Shown here: positions 19,856 through 28,336 of the stretch, piece by piece | How positions within the stretch are numbered: the stretch's first letter is position 1 | Layout of the letters: each line of letters begins with the position of its first letter | Source: Aeromonas lacus | GTDB lineage: Bacteria > Pseudomonadota > Gammaproteobacteria > Enterobacterales > Aeromonadaceae | Assembly (NCBI RefSeq): GCF_000764665.1 | Contig: NZ_JRGM01000146.1 | Location: 1 to 62,953, forward strand | Length of the DNA: 62,953 nucleotides | Direction of reading: 5' to 3' | Notes under the pieces: generated by a model | What the model was told of the DNA's origin: nothing | Database searches by the model: none | What the model saw: only the letters and a program-made list of their open reading frames with translations | Translations under genes and position numbers: made by a program

Positions 19856-21136
19856 ATGAGTAAAAAGATTATGGGCAGCCTCTATTTTCAGGTACTGCTC
19901 GCAATAACCCTCGGGGTATGTCTTGGCCACCTCTACCCGCAATTGGGGGCCGACATGAAACCCCTTGGCGATGGTTTCGTCAAACTGATCAAGATGATTA
20001 TTGCCCCCGTCATCTTCTGTACCGTGGTGACAGGGATTGCAGGTATGGAGAGCATGAAGGCCGTAGGCAAGACCGGTGCCATCGCCCTAGTCTATTTCGA
20101 GGTGGTCAGCACCATCGCCCTGATCATCGGGTTGTGCGTGGTGAACCTGCTGCAGCCGGGTGCCGGCATGAACGTTGATCCGGCCGCACTGGATGCCAGC
20201 ACCATCGCCGTCTATGCCGAGCAGGCCAAGTCACAGGGGATCATTCCATTCCTGCTCGACATCATTCCGGGTAGCGTGATCGGTGCCTTTGCCAGCGGTA
20301 ACATCCTGCAGGTGTTGCTCTTTGCCGTGCTGTTTGGCTTCTCCCTGCACCATATTGGTGAGAAGGGGAAAATTATTTTCGGGGTCATCGAGAGCTTCTC
20401 GACTGTCATCTTCGGCATCATCAACATGATCATGAAGCTGGCACCGGTAGGGGCATTTGGTGCCATGGCATTTACCATCGGCAAATACGGGGTGGGTTCT
20501 CTGGTGCAACTGGGCCAGCTTATCGCCTGCTTCTATATCACCTGTCTCTTCTTCATCTTTATCGTGCTGGGCAGCATCGCCAAAGCATCCGGTTTCAGCA
20601 TCTTGCGCTTCATCTCCTATATCCGCGAGGAGCTGCTGATCGTGCTGGGAACCTCCTCCTCCGAGTCAGCGCTGCCGCGCATGCTGGACAAGATGGAGAA
20701 GCTGGGTTGCCAGAAATCGGTAGTAGGGCTGGTCATTCCGACTGGTTACTCCTTCAACCTGGATGGCACCTCCATCTATCTGACCATGGCCGCTATCTTC
20801 ATCGCCCAAGCGACCAATACCCCGCTCGATCTGTTCCATCAGATCACGCTGCTGGTGGTGCTGCTTATCTCCTCGAAAGGGGCGGCCGGGGTCACCGGGA
20901 GTGGCTTCATTGTGCTGGCTGCGACCATCTCCGCAGTTGGCCACCTGCCGCTGGCCGGTCTGGCGCTGATTCTGGGGATCGACCGCTTCATGTCGGAAGC
21001 ACGGGCGCTGACCAACCTGATTGGCAACGGGGTTGCGACCGTGGTGGTGGCAAAATATTGCAAGCAGCTGGATGTGAAGAAAATGGAGGGCGTGCTGGGC
21101 CGCAAGGGCGGGGTTCTGGAAACCGAAAAGGTGTAA
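19856..21136 (+). CDS. dctA: C4-dicarboxylate transporter DctA
   Basis: A 426-residue sodium- or proton-coupled symporter of the DAACS family, importing succinate, fumarate and malate aerobically. The sequence tracks E. coli DctA closely throughout: [20 protein letters not shown], the serine-rich re-entrant loop [36 protein letters not shown] and [20 protein letters not shown]. Eight membrane helices plus two hairpins are expected. Monocistronic, ended by a strong terminator. A DctB/DctR or DcuSR regulator is not in the window. Confidence 0.95.
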   Translation: MSKKIMGSLYFQVLLAITLGVCLGHLYPQLGADMKPLGDGFVKLIKMIIAPVIFCTVVTGIAGMESMKAVGKTGAIALVYFEVVSTIALIIGLCVVNLLQPGAGMNVDPAALDASTIAVYAEQAKSQGIIPFLLDIIPGSVIGAFASGNILQVLLFAVLFGFSLHHIGEKGKIIFGVIESFSTVIFGIINMIMKLAPVGAFGAMAFTIGKYGVGSLVQLGQLIACFYITCLFFIFIVLGSIAKASGFSILRFISYIREELLIVLGTSSSESALPRMLDKMEKLGCQKSVVGLVIPTGYSFNLDGTSIYLTMAAIFIAQATNTPLDLFHQITLLVVLLISSKGAAGVTGSGFIVLAATISAVGHLPLAGLALILGIDRFMSEARALTNLIGNGVATVVVAKYCKQLDVKKMEGVLGRKGGVLETEKV

Positions 21137-21167
21137 CTGAGCCTGTCAGGCTGAACGCAACGCAATA

Positions 21168-21193
21168 AAAAAACGGCCCTCGGGCCGTTTTTT
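21168..21193. terminator. bidirectional terminator between dctA and grcA
   Basis: An 11-bp stem AAAAAACGGCC / GGCCGTTTTTT with a CTCG loop, providing a T-run in both directions for the converging dctA and grcA. An 18-bp perfect palindrome (TGACATCCATGGATGTCA, 21196-21213) follows on the grcA side. Confidence 0.92.
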
Positions 21194-21235
21194 ACTGACA
21201 TCCATGGATGTCATCACTTCATGACAGAGCGGGAA

Positions 21236-21616
21236 TTACAGGCTCTGGGTGAAGGTACGGGTAACAACGTCACGCTGCTGTTCCGGGGTCAGGGCGTTGA
21301 AACGCACTGCATAGCCTGAAACGCGGATGGTCAGCTGCGGGTACTTCTCCGGGTTGGCGATGGCATCTTCCAGAGTTTCGCGACGCAGCACGTTGACGTT
21401 CAGGTGCTGGCCACCTTCAACGGCAGGTTCAGCCTGAACCGGCAGTTCACGGTATTCGAACTGACCCAGATCAGCCAGTTGAACTTCCTGATCGGCAGCA
21501 AAGGCGTCGCCTTTGACACAGATGCAGCGAGCCTGTTGCTTCTCTTCGTCCAGCAGCCAGAAAGAGTTCAGCAGAGCGGTGTTGGCGGCCTGGGTGATTT
21601 GAATGCCTTTGATCAT
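21236..21616 (-). CDS. grcA: autonomous glycyl radical cofactor GrcA (YfiD)
   Basis: A 126-residue stand-in for the C-terminal glycyl-radical domain of pyruvate formate-lyase. It restores activity to oxygen-cleaved PflB. The C-terminal 60 residues contain the radical motif [11 protein letters not shown], preceded by [20 protein letters not shown], both nearly identical to E. coli YfiD. The ATG at 21614-21616 follows TGAGGAG and gives the family start MIKGIQIT; the frame extends five codons more. A perfect FNR site upstream fits anaerobic induction. Confidence 0.96.
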   Translation of the reverse strand: MIKGIQITQAANTALLNSFWLLDEEKQQARCICVKGDAFAADQEVQLADLGQFEYRELPVQAEPAVEGGQHLNVNVLRRETLEDAIANPEKYPQLTIRVSGYAVRFNALTPEQQRDVVTRTFTQSL

Positions 21617-21768
21617 GGTATGACTCCTCAATGGGAACGCGAATCCAACTGTAAGGAAATTACCCTGATGTATTTAAGCTACCGAGGATGTCGACGACTT
21701 AAAGGGCCCTTGCCTTACACCTTTACTTTGTTGGGGTCATATATACCACGGTGGTAATATTACAAAAA

Positions 21769-21782
21769 TTGATTTAGATCAA
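21769..21782 (-). promoter_or_regulatory. FNR binding site for grcA
   Basis: TTGATTTAGATCAA, an exact match to TTGAT-N4-ATCAA. If centred at -41.5, transcription would start near 21734, and a TATATA -10 sits at about 21739-21745 on the minus strand. This is class II activator geometry. Confidence 0.85.
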
Positions 21783-21821
21783 TAAAAATCGACAAATCGC
21801 CATTTCAATGGGATTAAATTC

Positions 21822-21835
21822 TTGAGTTGAATCAA
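21822..21835. promoter_or_regulatory. second FNR-like site
   Basis: TTGAGTTGAATCAA, one mismatch from the FNR consensus, about 53 bp from the perfect site. It lies between grcA and the divergent gene at 21996 and could serve either gene. Confidence 0.5.
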
Positions 21836-21995
21836 AAATAGGTCATTTTTCTGATTTTGTAAGATATCTAAATTATGCATCTTTTATCTTTTAAATCTAG
21901 TAATTTAACTACACCTTATGGTGTTTGTGGTGCGTATCAGGGAAGGGTGACTCGAGAGAACTACACTTGATGGAAAATAAAGAGGAGAGTCGCGG

Positions 21996-22736
21996 GTGAA
22001 GAGTGGGTGGCAAAAATGGCGCTGGCTGATAGTTGCCAGCTGCTTGGTTGTGGCTGGAATGGTGCGGGCCGAAACAGTCCGAATCGCCGTGGGCGAGTGG
22101 CCTCCCTATATCAGCGAGTCTCTGCCCGAGCAGGGATTCCTCTGTCAGGTGGTGCGCGAAGCCTTTGCCGCCGAGGGGCCTGATGTCAGCTTTCACTTTT
22201 ACCCCTGGGCTGAAGCCTACAAGCTCACTCTTGCCGGGGATTATGTTGTGACCATGCCCTGGTTTCGTTCCCGCGAACGTGAACAGAGCTTCTATCTCTC
22301 CGCATCGCTCGGCCAGTTCACAACCCGTCTTTTTACCTTGTCCGGTTCGCCGCTCGTCAATCTCGGAGAGATCAACCACGAGCCGGTGGGGGTGACCCGC
22401 GGCTATTTTTACGGGGATGGTTTTGCCGCCCGTCAATCCGAGCTGGCTCTGGAGTGGTCTGATTCTGATCAGGAGAGCCTTGAGAAACTCGTCTCCGGCC
22501 GTATTCGTTATCTGGTGATGGATGAGCAGGTGGCCAAGGCCCTCTTCCTGCAGATGCAATCCCGCCATCCCGGGTCGCTGTCGTTGACCAGCGCCCCTGA
22601 TCCTATCTGGTCTCAACCCGGTTATCTGCTGATGCGCAAGGCGGATCCCGATGCGCGTCGTCTGATGCTGCTGTTCAATGCTGGTCTGCACAAACTGGAG
22701 CGCTCCGGGCGGCTCGCCAGGCTCTGGAAAGTGTGA
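21996..22736 (+). CDS. periplasmic solute-binding protein family 3 (orphan)
   Basis: A 246-residue exported protein with a signal peptide (residues 1 to about 25, ending VRA-ET). It has a type-II periplasmic binding fold beginning VRIAVGEWPPYISESLPEQG, of the amino-acid-binding SBP_bac_3 family. No permease or ATPase gene is adjacent, so it is an orphan binding protein; such proteins in Aeromonas and Vibrio often have unknown ligands. The start is a GTG behind GAGGAGAG. The region upstream is very AT-rich and shared with grcA. Ligand unknown. Confidence 0.85.
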   Translation: MKSGWQKWRWLIVASCLVVAGMVRAETVRIAVGEWPPYISESLPEQGFLCQVVREAFAAEGPDVSFHFYPWAEAYKLTLAGDYVVTMPWFRSREREQSFYLSASLGQFTTRLFTLSGSPLVNLGEINHEPVGVTRGYFYGDGFAARQSELALEWSDSDQESLEKLVSGRIRYLVMDEQVAKALFLQMQSRHPGSLSLTSAPDPIWSQPGYLLMRKADPDARRLMLLFNAGLHKLERSGRLARLWKV

Positions 22737-22805
22737 GTCACGGTTGCGTCTTGCGGGCAGCCCCCCTATCCTGACTCCTTTGCCGTATCAAGTGAGGAGT
22801 TCGGG

Positions 22806-23483
22806 GTGCTGACCTGGAGTGATGTGATTGGCTCTGAAAAAGAGCAGGACTATTTCAAGAGTACGCTGGCGACCGTCAGGGCAGAGCGGGAAGCGGGCAA
22901 GGTAATCTATCCCCCTGCGGCCGATGTGTTCAATGCCTTCAAGCTGACCGAGCTGGATCAGATCAAGGTCGTCATCCTGGGACAGGATCCCTACCACGGC
23001 CCCAACCAGGCGCATGGTCTCTGCTTCTCCGTCCTGCCCGGCGTGCGCACGCCCCCCTCTCTGGTCAACATCTATAAAGAGATGCAGCGAGACCTGCCAG
23101 GTTTCGTCACACCCAATCACGGTTTCCTCGAATCCTGGGCCAAGCAGGGGGTATTGTTGCTCAATACCGTGCTGACGGTGCAGGCCGGTCAGGCTCACTC
23201 TCATGCCCATCTGGGTTGGGAGACCTTTACCGACAGGGTTATCGAGCAGATCAATGCCAGCTGCAACGGGGTGGTGTTCCTGTTGTGGGGCTCCCATGCC
23301 CAGAAGAAGGGGCGTTTTATCGATCGGCAGCGCCATCATGTGCTGACGGCCCCCCATCCCAGCCCCCTCTCCGCCCATCGCGGTTTCATCGGTTGCGGCC
23401 ATTTTTCGCAAACCAACCAGCTGCTGGAGCAGCAGGGCAAGAGTCCCATTGAGTGGCAATCTGTCTGCCCCCCACTTGATTGA
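22806..23483 (+). CDS. ung: uracil-DNA glycosylase
   Basis: A 225-residue family 1 UDG that removes uracil from DNA. The water-activating motif is [17 protein letters not shown] with catalytic Asp61, and the DNA-intercalation loop is [23 protein letters not shown] is also typical. The start codon is GTG at 22806, with AGGAG about seven bases upstream, and gives the usual family length. Confidence 0.96.
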   Translation: MLTWSDVIGSEKEQDYFKSTLATVRAEREAGKVIYPPAADVFNAFKLTELDQIKVVILGQDPYHGPNQAHGLCFSVLPGVRTPPSLVNIYKEMQRDLPGFVTPNHGFLESWAKQGVLLLNTVLTVQAGQAHSHAHLGWETFTDRVIEQINASCNGVVFLLWGSHAQKKGRFIDRQRHHVLTAPHPSPLSAHRGFIGCGHFSQTNQLLEQQGKSPIEWQSVCPPLD

Positions 23484-23555
23484 GTGCAAAGTTCGGGCGA
23501 CAAATGACCGTATACTCAGGAAAATAACATCTTATTTCAGCGCCAAGGAGTGCCC

Positions 23556-24107
23556 ATGTTATCGAGTCTGCACAAGGATCACCTCAACATCGCCCGACTG
23601 CTGGAGCTGCTCAAGCAGAAGCTGGCAGCCATTCATGCGGAGCAGCCCATCAGCTATTTTCTGGTGCGCGACGTCATCGACTATCTGCGGGAGGTTTCTG
23701 ACAAGTACCACCATCCCAAGGAAGATCTTATCTATGACTACTACCTGAAATACCGAGTGGTAGAGGGGGAGGTTGCCAACCGGTTGCAGGAGGAGCACGT
23801 CAAGCTGCTGGAGGCAGGTGGCGAGCTCAAGGAAATGGTCGAGATGATCCTGATGGATGCGGTGATCCCGCTCGACCAGTTCACCGCCAAGCTGGAGCGT
23901 TTCGTTGAGCTGCAGGAGGCGCACATGAATTACGAGGAGGGAATCATCTTCCCTCATCTGCGCGACTCTCTGACCGAGGATGACTGGCGTCATCTGGAGC
24001 AAAACTGGCAAAACCGTGCCATCGGTGACCCCCTGTTCGGGGCTGAAGTGAGCCAGAACTTCCAGGCTCTGGCCAAGCGGCTCTCTCTGCCGCTTACCAC
24101 TCACTGA
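23556..24107 (+). CDS. hemerythrin-like (HHE domain) protein
   Basis: A 183-residue all-helical protein of the hemerythrin HHE-cation-binding family. Candidate di-iron ligands are spread through the bundle: LHKDH near the N-terminus, KYHHPKED around residue 50, EEHVKLL around residue 80, and EAHMNYEEGIIFPH around residues 125-140. Likely roles are oxygen or NO sensing or binding, or protection of iron centres; sequence alone does not decide. The ATG at 23556 follows AAGGAG. A strong terminator lies downstream. Confidence 0.88.
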   Translation: MLSSLHKDHLNIARLLELLKQKLAAIHAEQPISYFLVRDVIDYLREVSDKYHHPKEDLIYDYYLKYRVVEGEVANRLQEEHVKLLEAGGELKEMVEMILMDAVIPLDQFTAKLERFVELQEAHMNYEEGIIFPHLRDSLTEDDWRHLEQNWQNRAIGDPLFGAEVSQNFQALAKRLSLPLTTH

Positions 24108-24153
24108 CAGAAACTCTTGCGGCCAGCTATGCCGCCCATCAGCCAAGCATAAG

Positions 24154-24178
24154 AAAGGCCTCCCTATGGAGGCTTTTT
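24154..24178. terminator. terminator after the hemerythrin gene
   Basis: A 10-bp stem with a GGAGGC core, a CTAT loop and a five-T tail on the plus strand. The A-rich left side could also stop transcripts arriving from the AraC gene on the minus strand. Confidence 0.88.
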
Positions 24179-24192
24179 GCATATGCGCAGCT

Positions 24193-24369
24193 TTACTCCT
24201 GCGGCTTGAGGAAGTTGCGATAGAGCATATAGAGGTGGGCCGAGCTCCAGCTGAAGTTGCTATCAGCTCCATTGCCCGTAGCGACCTGAGCGTCGTAGTT
24301 GTCATAGAAGCCGGAGGCATCATCGAATATCCAGCTGTTGATGTAACTGCCGATGCGTAATACCCGCTG
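24193..24369 (-). pseudogene. C-terminal remnant of a YgjK-like (GH63/MGH1-type) glycoside hydrolase
   Basis: On the minus strand, 58 codons from just past the AraC stop to a TAA at 24193-24195 read as the C-terminal end of a GH63-type alpha-glucosidase. Stretches include SYINSWIFDDASGFYDNYDA and the tail motif NFSWSSAHLYMLYRNF. Family members end in the same NFSWSxAHLxMLYxxF pattern. There is no start codon or ribosome site, and the in-frame codons beyond it lie inside the AraC gene and hit a stop. A roughly 700-residue enzyme has apparently been deleted up to the AraC end. The match is from memory of the family, not a search. Confidence 0.6.
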
Positions 24370-24371
24370 TT

Positions 24372-25172
24372 TTACTTGGTATTACCGAGTCGCACTGCAG
24401 GGCAGGTTTGCAGGTATTGATGCGGAGTGAGGCCGAACTCCTGTTTGAAGCGGGCAGCAAAGCGGCTGAGGGAGTCATAACCGCAGGCGATGGCTACCTC
24501 TTGCAGGGAGAGCGATTGCTGCAACAGGGTGAGTGCATGGCTCATCCGTACCTGAGCCAGCAGGTGACGGAAGGTGCGCCCTTCGGCTGTCAGTTTGCGT
24601 ACCAGCGAGGCGCGGCTCATCGAGAAGTGAGGGGCAACAGTTTCCAGCGTGTGATCGGCACCGGGCTCAACGCCGAGGTAACGGGCCAGCCGCTCGCCGA
24701 GGGTCATGGTGCTGGCGGGAAAGAGCAGATGAAGAGCGCCAGTAGCCCTCAACTCCGCATAGAAGGCCCGCAGCAGCTCGGTCTGGGTCGCCTCACTCAG
24801 CCCCCGCTCTGTCATGGTGCAGACCATCTCGAAGCAGTAGGCGAGGCTTGTCGTCACCTTTATCGCGGGATCTGCCATCGCCTGAGTAGCGGAGGGCGTA
24901 TCGGGCAGCCACTCGGCGGGGGGCGGCGTCAGCAGGGTAAGGACATGGGAGCGAAACTTCTCCTGCTCCGGCTGGTTGACGAAGGTGAGCTGGTGACCCG
25001 CCGGGATCAGCAGCCAGCTCTCCTTGCCAAACGAGAGACGTCGCTCTTGCCACCAGAGCAGCTTCCTGCCCTGTTTGACCCAGATGATGGTCGGCGCATA
25101 GATGAGTACGCGGTGCAGCGGCTGCTGGCGGATCCCGAGATAGTGGTGCTGTTGCAGCAGGGGCGTGCTCAT
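24372..25172 (-). CDS. AraC-family transcriptional regulator
   Basis: A 266-residue AraC/XylS regulator. The N-terminal half is a cupin-like sensing region (IWVKQGRKLLWWQERRLSFG). The C-terminal 95 residues carry two helix-turn-helix motifs (FSMSRASLVRKLTAEGRTFR, then LSLQEVAIACGYDSLSRFAA and FKQEFGLTPHQYL). It starts ten bases after the stop of the PEBP gene, so the two are co-transcribed. Immediately downstream is the decayed glycoside-hydrolase tail, raising the possibility that this was once a sugar-responsive regulator. Effector unknown. Confidence 0.9.
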   Translation of the reverse strand: MSTPLLQQHHYLGIRQQPLHRVLIYAPTIIWVKQGRKLLWWQERRLSFGKESWLLIPAGHQLTFVNQPEQEKFRSHVLTLLTPPPAEWLPDTPSATQAMADPAIKVTTSLAYCFEMVCTMTERGLSEATQTELLRAFYAELRATGALHLLFPASTMTLGERLARYLGVEPGADHTLETVAPHFSMSRASLVRKLTAEGRTFRHLLAQVRMSHALTLLQQSLSLQEVAIACGYDSLSRFAARFKQEFGLTPHQYLQTCPAVRLGNTK

Positions 25173-25182
25173 CCGGTTGCTC

Positions 25183-25719
25183 CTAGGGGGTGACGAAAGT
25201 GGCGGTCAGAGTAGCCTTACCAAGGGCCATGCTGTTCAGCATGTAGCCTACCATGGCGGGCGGGGTGTCTGCTTTTACCTCCAGATTCTGGGGCAGGGCC
25301 CAGGCGGTGAACTGATAGCGGTGCATACCGTGGCCAGCGGGCGGGCAGGGGCCGCCGTAGCCCTGGCTGCCGAAGTCGGTTCTCAGCTCCAGCCCCTGCT
25401 TGAGCTTGCCGGAGGCATTGCTGGCCAGCTCGCTCTGAGTGGCAGGCAGGTTCACCACCAGCCAGTGCCACCAGCCGCTGCCGGTGGGGGCATCGGGGTC
25501 ATAGGCTGTGATGGCGACGCTTTTGGTGCCGGCTGGCAGATCCTGCCAGCTCAGCTGGGGTGAACGGTTGTCGCCGCTACAGCCAAAGCCGTTGAAGCTG
25601 AAGGCTTTGTCCATCAGCTGGCCTTCGTGGATATCGCTGCTCTTCAGGGTCATGGCGGAAGCGGGCAGGGTTGCCATGCAGAGCAGGGAGAGCAGTGCGG
25701 TGCGTTTGGTCAATCTCAT
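25183..25719 (-). CDS. YbhB/YbcL-family PEBP protein, exported
   Basis: A 178-residue phosphatidylethanolamine-binding-protein family member with a signal peptide (LCMATLPASA, residues 1-22). The ligand-pocket motif is YDPDAPTGSGWWHWLVVNLP, followed by GGPCPPAGHGMHRYQFTAWAL, both diagnostic for the bacterial YbhB/YbcL branch. Periplasmic location is predicted. Homologues have been linked to protease inhibition or host-signal interference in pathogens, but no role can be assigned here. First gene of a two-gene unit with the AraC regulator; ribosome site GAGGAG. Confidence 0.9.
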   Translation of the reverse strand: MRLTKRTALLSLLCMATLPASAMTLKSSDIHEGQLMDKAFSFNGFGCSGDNRSPQLSWQDLPAGTKSVAITAYDPDAPTGSGWWHWLVVNLPATQSELASNASGKLKQGLELRTDFGSQGYGGPCPPAGHGMHRYQFTAWALPQNLEVKADTPPAMVGYMLNSMALGKATLTATFVTP

Positions 25720-25850
25720 GGTGTGACTCCTCGTGTGGTTACGGATTCACTTTAGCGAGACCGGTGCGTGATGGAGTGACATATTGGCTCAACATTGTAT
25801 CAATGTAGATTTTAATTGAGCATAACTGTTGTTTTCTGCCCGTCAGCAAT

Positions 25851-25877
25851 AAAAAACCGGCATCATGGATGCCGGTT
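25851..25877 (-). terminator. terminator of the purA-type gene
   Basis: A 10-bp stem AACCGGCATC / GATGCCGGTT, 31 bases past the stop of the 25908-27164 gene. It is followed on the minus strand by six T residues. Confidence 0.9.
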
Positions 25878-25907
25878 GTTCACTGTGCTGACAGTTGATC
25901 GCGCGGA

Positions 25908-27164
25908 TTAACGCAGGATCATCTCGTCACGGCCCGGGCCGACGGAGACCATCGGAACCGGTACGCCCAGCAGCTCTTCGATACGCAGTACGTACTGCTG
26001 TGCCGCTTTGGGCAGCTCTTCGAAGGTGCGGCAGCCGGTGATGTCTTCGCTCCAGCTTTCCATCTGCTCGTAAACCGGCTTCAGGGCAGCAGTTTGCGGC
26101 CAAATCGGGTTCTCGGTGTGAGCACCTTCGTAGGCCACACAGATCTTCAGATCCGGCAGACCGGTCAGGCAGTCCAGCTTGGTCAGGGCGACTTCGGTCG
26201 CAGCCTGCAGCTCGACACCGTTCTTGGTGGCAACGGCATCGAAGTAGCCGACGTCACGAGGACGACCGGTGGTGGCGCCGAATTCGTTGGCGATCTTGCG
26301 GAACTCGTCCTGGTTCTCCATGGCGGTCAGCAGGGTGCCGGTACCGACGGAGGTACTGAATGCCTTGGCAACGGCGATGACGCGCTCGGGACGCAGGCCC
26401 GGCAGACCGCCACCGATGCCGGCGTAGGCACCGGATACGTGGGAGGAGGTCACCCAGGGGTATTCGCCGTAGATGAGGTCACGGCCTGCGCCCAGCTGGG
26501 CTTCGAACAGCAGGGTCTTGCCTTCGGCCTGCAGCTCTTTGAGCGGCATGCTGACGTTGCAGACGGAGTCGATCCAGGGAGCGGACACTTCCAGCAGCCA
26601 GTCAGCCATTTCCTGGGCGGTCTGGTTGAACTCGAAGGTCGGGTAGAGAGCTTTAAGTTGCGGCAGTTTCCAGTCGAGGAAGAATTGAATGCGCTCGACC
26701 AGTACTTCCGGCTGCTTCAGCCAGCCAACCAATATCGCTTTCTTCATGACGCGGTCACCGTAGGCCGGCGCGATGCCCTGACGGGTAGAACCATAGGCAC
26801 CGTCACCCAGACGCTGCTCTTCCAGGGTATCTTCCATGGCGTGCAGCGGCAGGCAGAGGGTAGCGCGGTCAGAGATGGCCAGCTTGGGAACGACACCGGA
26901 GGCTTTCACTTCGTCGAGTTCGACGGTGAGCTTCTCGGGGCTGATCACCATGCCCGGGCCCAGCACGACCAGACAGTTCGGGTTGAAGACACCGCTCGGA
27001 ACCTGGTGCAGCTTGAAGGTGCCAAGGTCGTTGACGACGGTATGGCCGGCGTTGTTGCCGCCCTGGAAGCGAATGCTGGCGCCAGCTTGGCCTGCCAGAT
27101 AATCCACGATGCGGCCTTTGCCTTCATCACCCCAGTTGGCACCTACGACTACGATAGACGACAT
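25908..27164 (-). CDS. purA: adenylosuccinate synthetase, divergent PurA paralogue
   Basis: A 418-residue IMP-aspartate ligase of the PurA family. Catalytic Asp13 (GANWGDEGKGR) and His41 (GGNNAGHTVV) are present, as are the substrate arginines in NEFGATTGRPRDVGYFD. It is shorter than, and quite different from, the enterobacterial enzyme (E. coli PurA is 432 residues and begins VVVLGTQWGDEGKGK), so it may be a second copy. It is not PurZ-like, because Asp13 is retained. It is transcribed alone, away from a LysR gene across a shared control region with an operator-like repeat. That is unusual for a housekeeping purine gene and suggests conditional expression. Confidence 0.85.
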   Translation of the reverse strand: MSSIVVVGANWGDEGKGRIVDYLAGQAGASIRFQGGNNAGHTVVNDLGTFKLHQVPSGVFNPNCLVVLGPGMVISPEKLTVELDEVKASGVVPKLAISDRATLCLPLHAMEDTLEEQRLGDGAYGSTRQGIAPAYGDRVMKKAILVGWLKQPEVLVERIQFFLDWKLPQLKALYPTFEFNQTAQEMADWLLEVSAPWIDSVCNVSMPLKELQAEGKTLLFEAQLGAGRDLIYGEYPWVTSSHVSGAYAGIGGGLPGLRPERVIAVAKAFSTSVGTGTLLTAMENQDEFRKIANEFGATTGRPRDVGYFDAVATKNGVELQAATEVALTKLDCLTGLPDLKICVAYEGAHTENPIWPQTAALKPVYEQMESWSEDITGCRTFEELPKAAQQYVLRIEELLGVPVPMVSVGPGRDEMILR

Positions 27165-27226
27165 GACTCTTTCTCCTAAGACGTTAGGCGTTCATCCTAG
27201 GAGCCTGCTGCGGATTAGAAAAATTA

Positions 27227-27249
27227 ATTATCTTTATAGTTCCGATAAT
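27227..27249. promoter_or_regulatory. LysR-type operator between purA paralogue and LysR gene
   Basis: ATTATC-N11-GATAAT, a perfect 6-bp inverted repeat with the T-N11-A spacing typical of LysR-type regulators. It lies 63 bp from the purA-type start and 87 bp from the LysR start, so it is well placed for activation of the first and autoregulation of the second. Confidence 0.75.
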
Positions 27250-27336
27250 AAAACCATATAATGATGGCCAATTTATCGGCATGTGGCCGCAAGATCGCCG
27301 CGCAGAGCCCAATGAACAGTGAGTTGAGAGAGTCTT

Positions 27337-28248
27337 ATGCTGGACATCCATTGGCTGCAAACCTTCGTCACCCTGGCCCGGTTGCAGCACTTTGGCCAGA
27401 CCGCCACCGAACTGCACATGACCCAGCCCAATGTCAGCCTGCATATCAAGCGGTTGGAACAGGCGACCCGGGTGCGGCTTATCGAGCGCAGCCCCTTTCG
27501 TCTGACTCAGGCTGGCGAGCGGTTGCTGCAAAGCGCCGAACGGGCTATAGCCGAACTCCAACTTTGCCAATCCGATCTCAATGCGCTCAACCAGTTGAGT
27601 CAGGGGACGCTGGCCATCGCGGCCAGCGACATCATCTCGCGCCTGTTGCTCATTCAGCCGTTTCAGCGCTTCAAGCGGGAGTTTCCCGGCATCGACCTCA
27701 CCCTCTTCAACACCACCTCGGATCAGGCGGCGGAGCTGGTCAAAAGCGGCAAGGCGGATCTGGGCTTCGTGATGGCGCAAAAGCGCAGTGAACCGCTCTT
27801 CTACACCGAACTGCAGCAGGTGACCTGGTGCGCGCTGGGCCACGGTCTAGTCCGCTGGCAGGCGCGAGCCAGAGCAGGGGAGAGTGACCCCCTCGACGAG
27901 CCGACCCTGATCCTGCTTGGCCATGATACTCGCACCCGGGCCCTTATCGACCCCTCCTTACCGCTGCTGGCGCTCCCCCCTTGCCGCATCATGGAGGTGG
28001 GGAGCGTGGATGCCCAGCTGGACTGGGCCGAAGCCGGGTTTGGCGTCGCCATCGTGCCGGACTTCTCCCTGCATCCTCGCCTCAACCTGACCGCGCCGGT
28101 TGCCAGCCTGACCGATTTCCCGGGTACCAGCCTGGGTTATGTGGTGCGCCAGAATCAGGTGCTGTCGCGCGCCATCAAGCAGCTGCTCATCTGGGTGGAG
28201 GAGGAGATCCACAAGCCCAACCCTTATCTGGCAGGGGTCGATAAATAA
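27337..28248 (+). CDS. LysR-family regulator divergent from the PurA paralogue
   Basis: A 303-residue LysR-type protein with an N-terminal winged helix (WLQTFVTLARLQHFGQTATE, then MTQPNVSLHIKRLEQ) and an effector domain from about residue 90 (LAIAASDIISRLLLIQPFQR). It is divergently transcribed from the adenylosuccinate synthetase gene with a 172-bp intergenic region containing an inverted repeat. This classic arrangement implies it controls that gene in response to a small molecule, perhaps a purine or aspartate metabolite (inference). Ends at a strong bidirectional terminator. Confidence 0.92.
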   Translation: MLDIHWLQTFVTLARLQHFGQTATELHMTQPNVSLHIKRLEQATRVRLIERSPFRLTQAGERLLQSAERAIAELQLCQSDLNALNQLSQGTLAIAASDIISRLLLIQPFQRFKREFPGIDLTLFNTTSDQAAELVKSGKADLGFVMAQKRSEPLFYTELQQVTWCALGHGLVRWQARARAGESDPLDEPTLILLGHDTRTRALIDPSLPLLALPPCRIMEVGSVDAQLDWAEAGFGVAIVPDFSLHPRLNLTAPVASLTDFPGTSLGYVVRQNQVLSRAIKQLLIWVEEEIHKPNPYLAGVDK

Positions 28249-28278
28249 CCTGAGCAGAGATAGACAATGAGCCGAGAT

Positions 28279-28314
28279 AAACAAAAAGAGCAGCCTTGGC
28301 TGCTCTTTTTGTTT
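28279..28314. terminator. bidirectional terminator
   Basis: A 17-bp near-perfect stem around the core AAAAAGAGCAGCC / GGCTGCTCTTTTT, with A and T tracts in the arms. It serves the converging LysR gene and the TAXI gene. Confidence 0.92.
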
Positions 28315-28336
28315 GATATACCAGCCCTGCGCCGGG

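Noticed and set aside
25908-27164. Possible PurZ-type (2-aminoadenine) synthetase
   Set aside because: The Asp13 that PurA uses and PurZ lacks is present, and the length is that of PurA.
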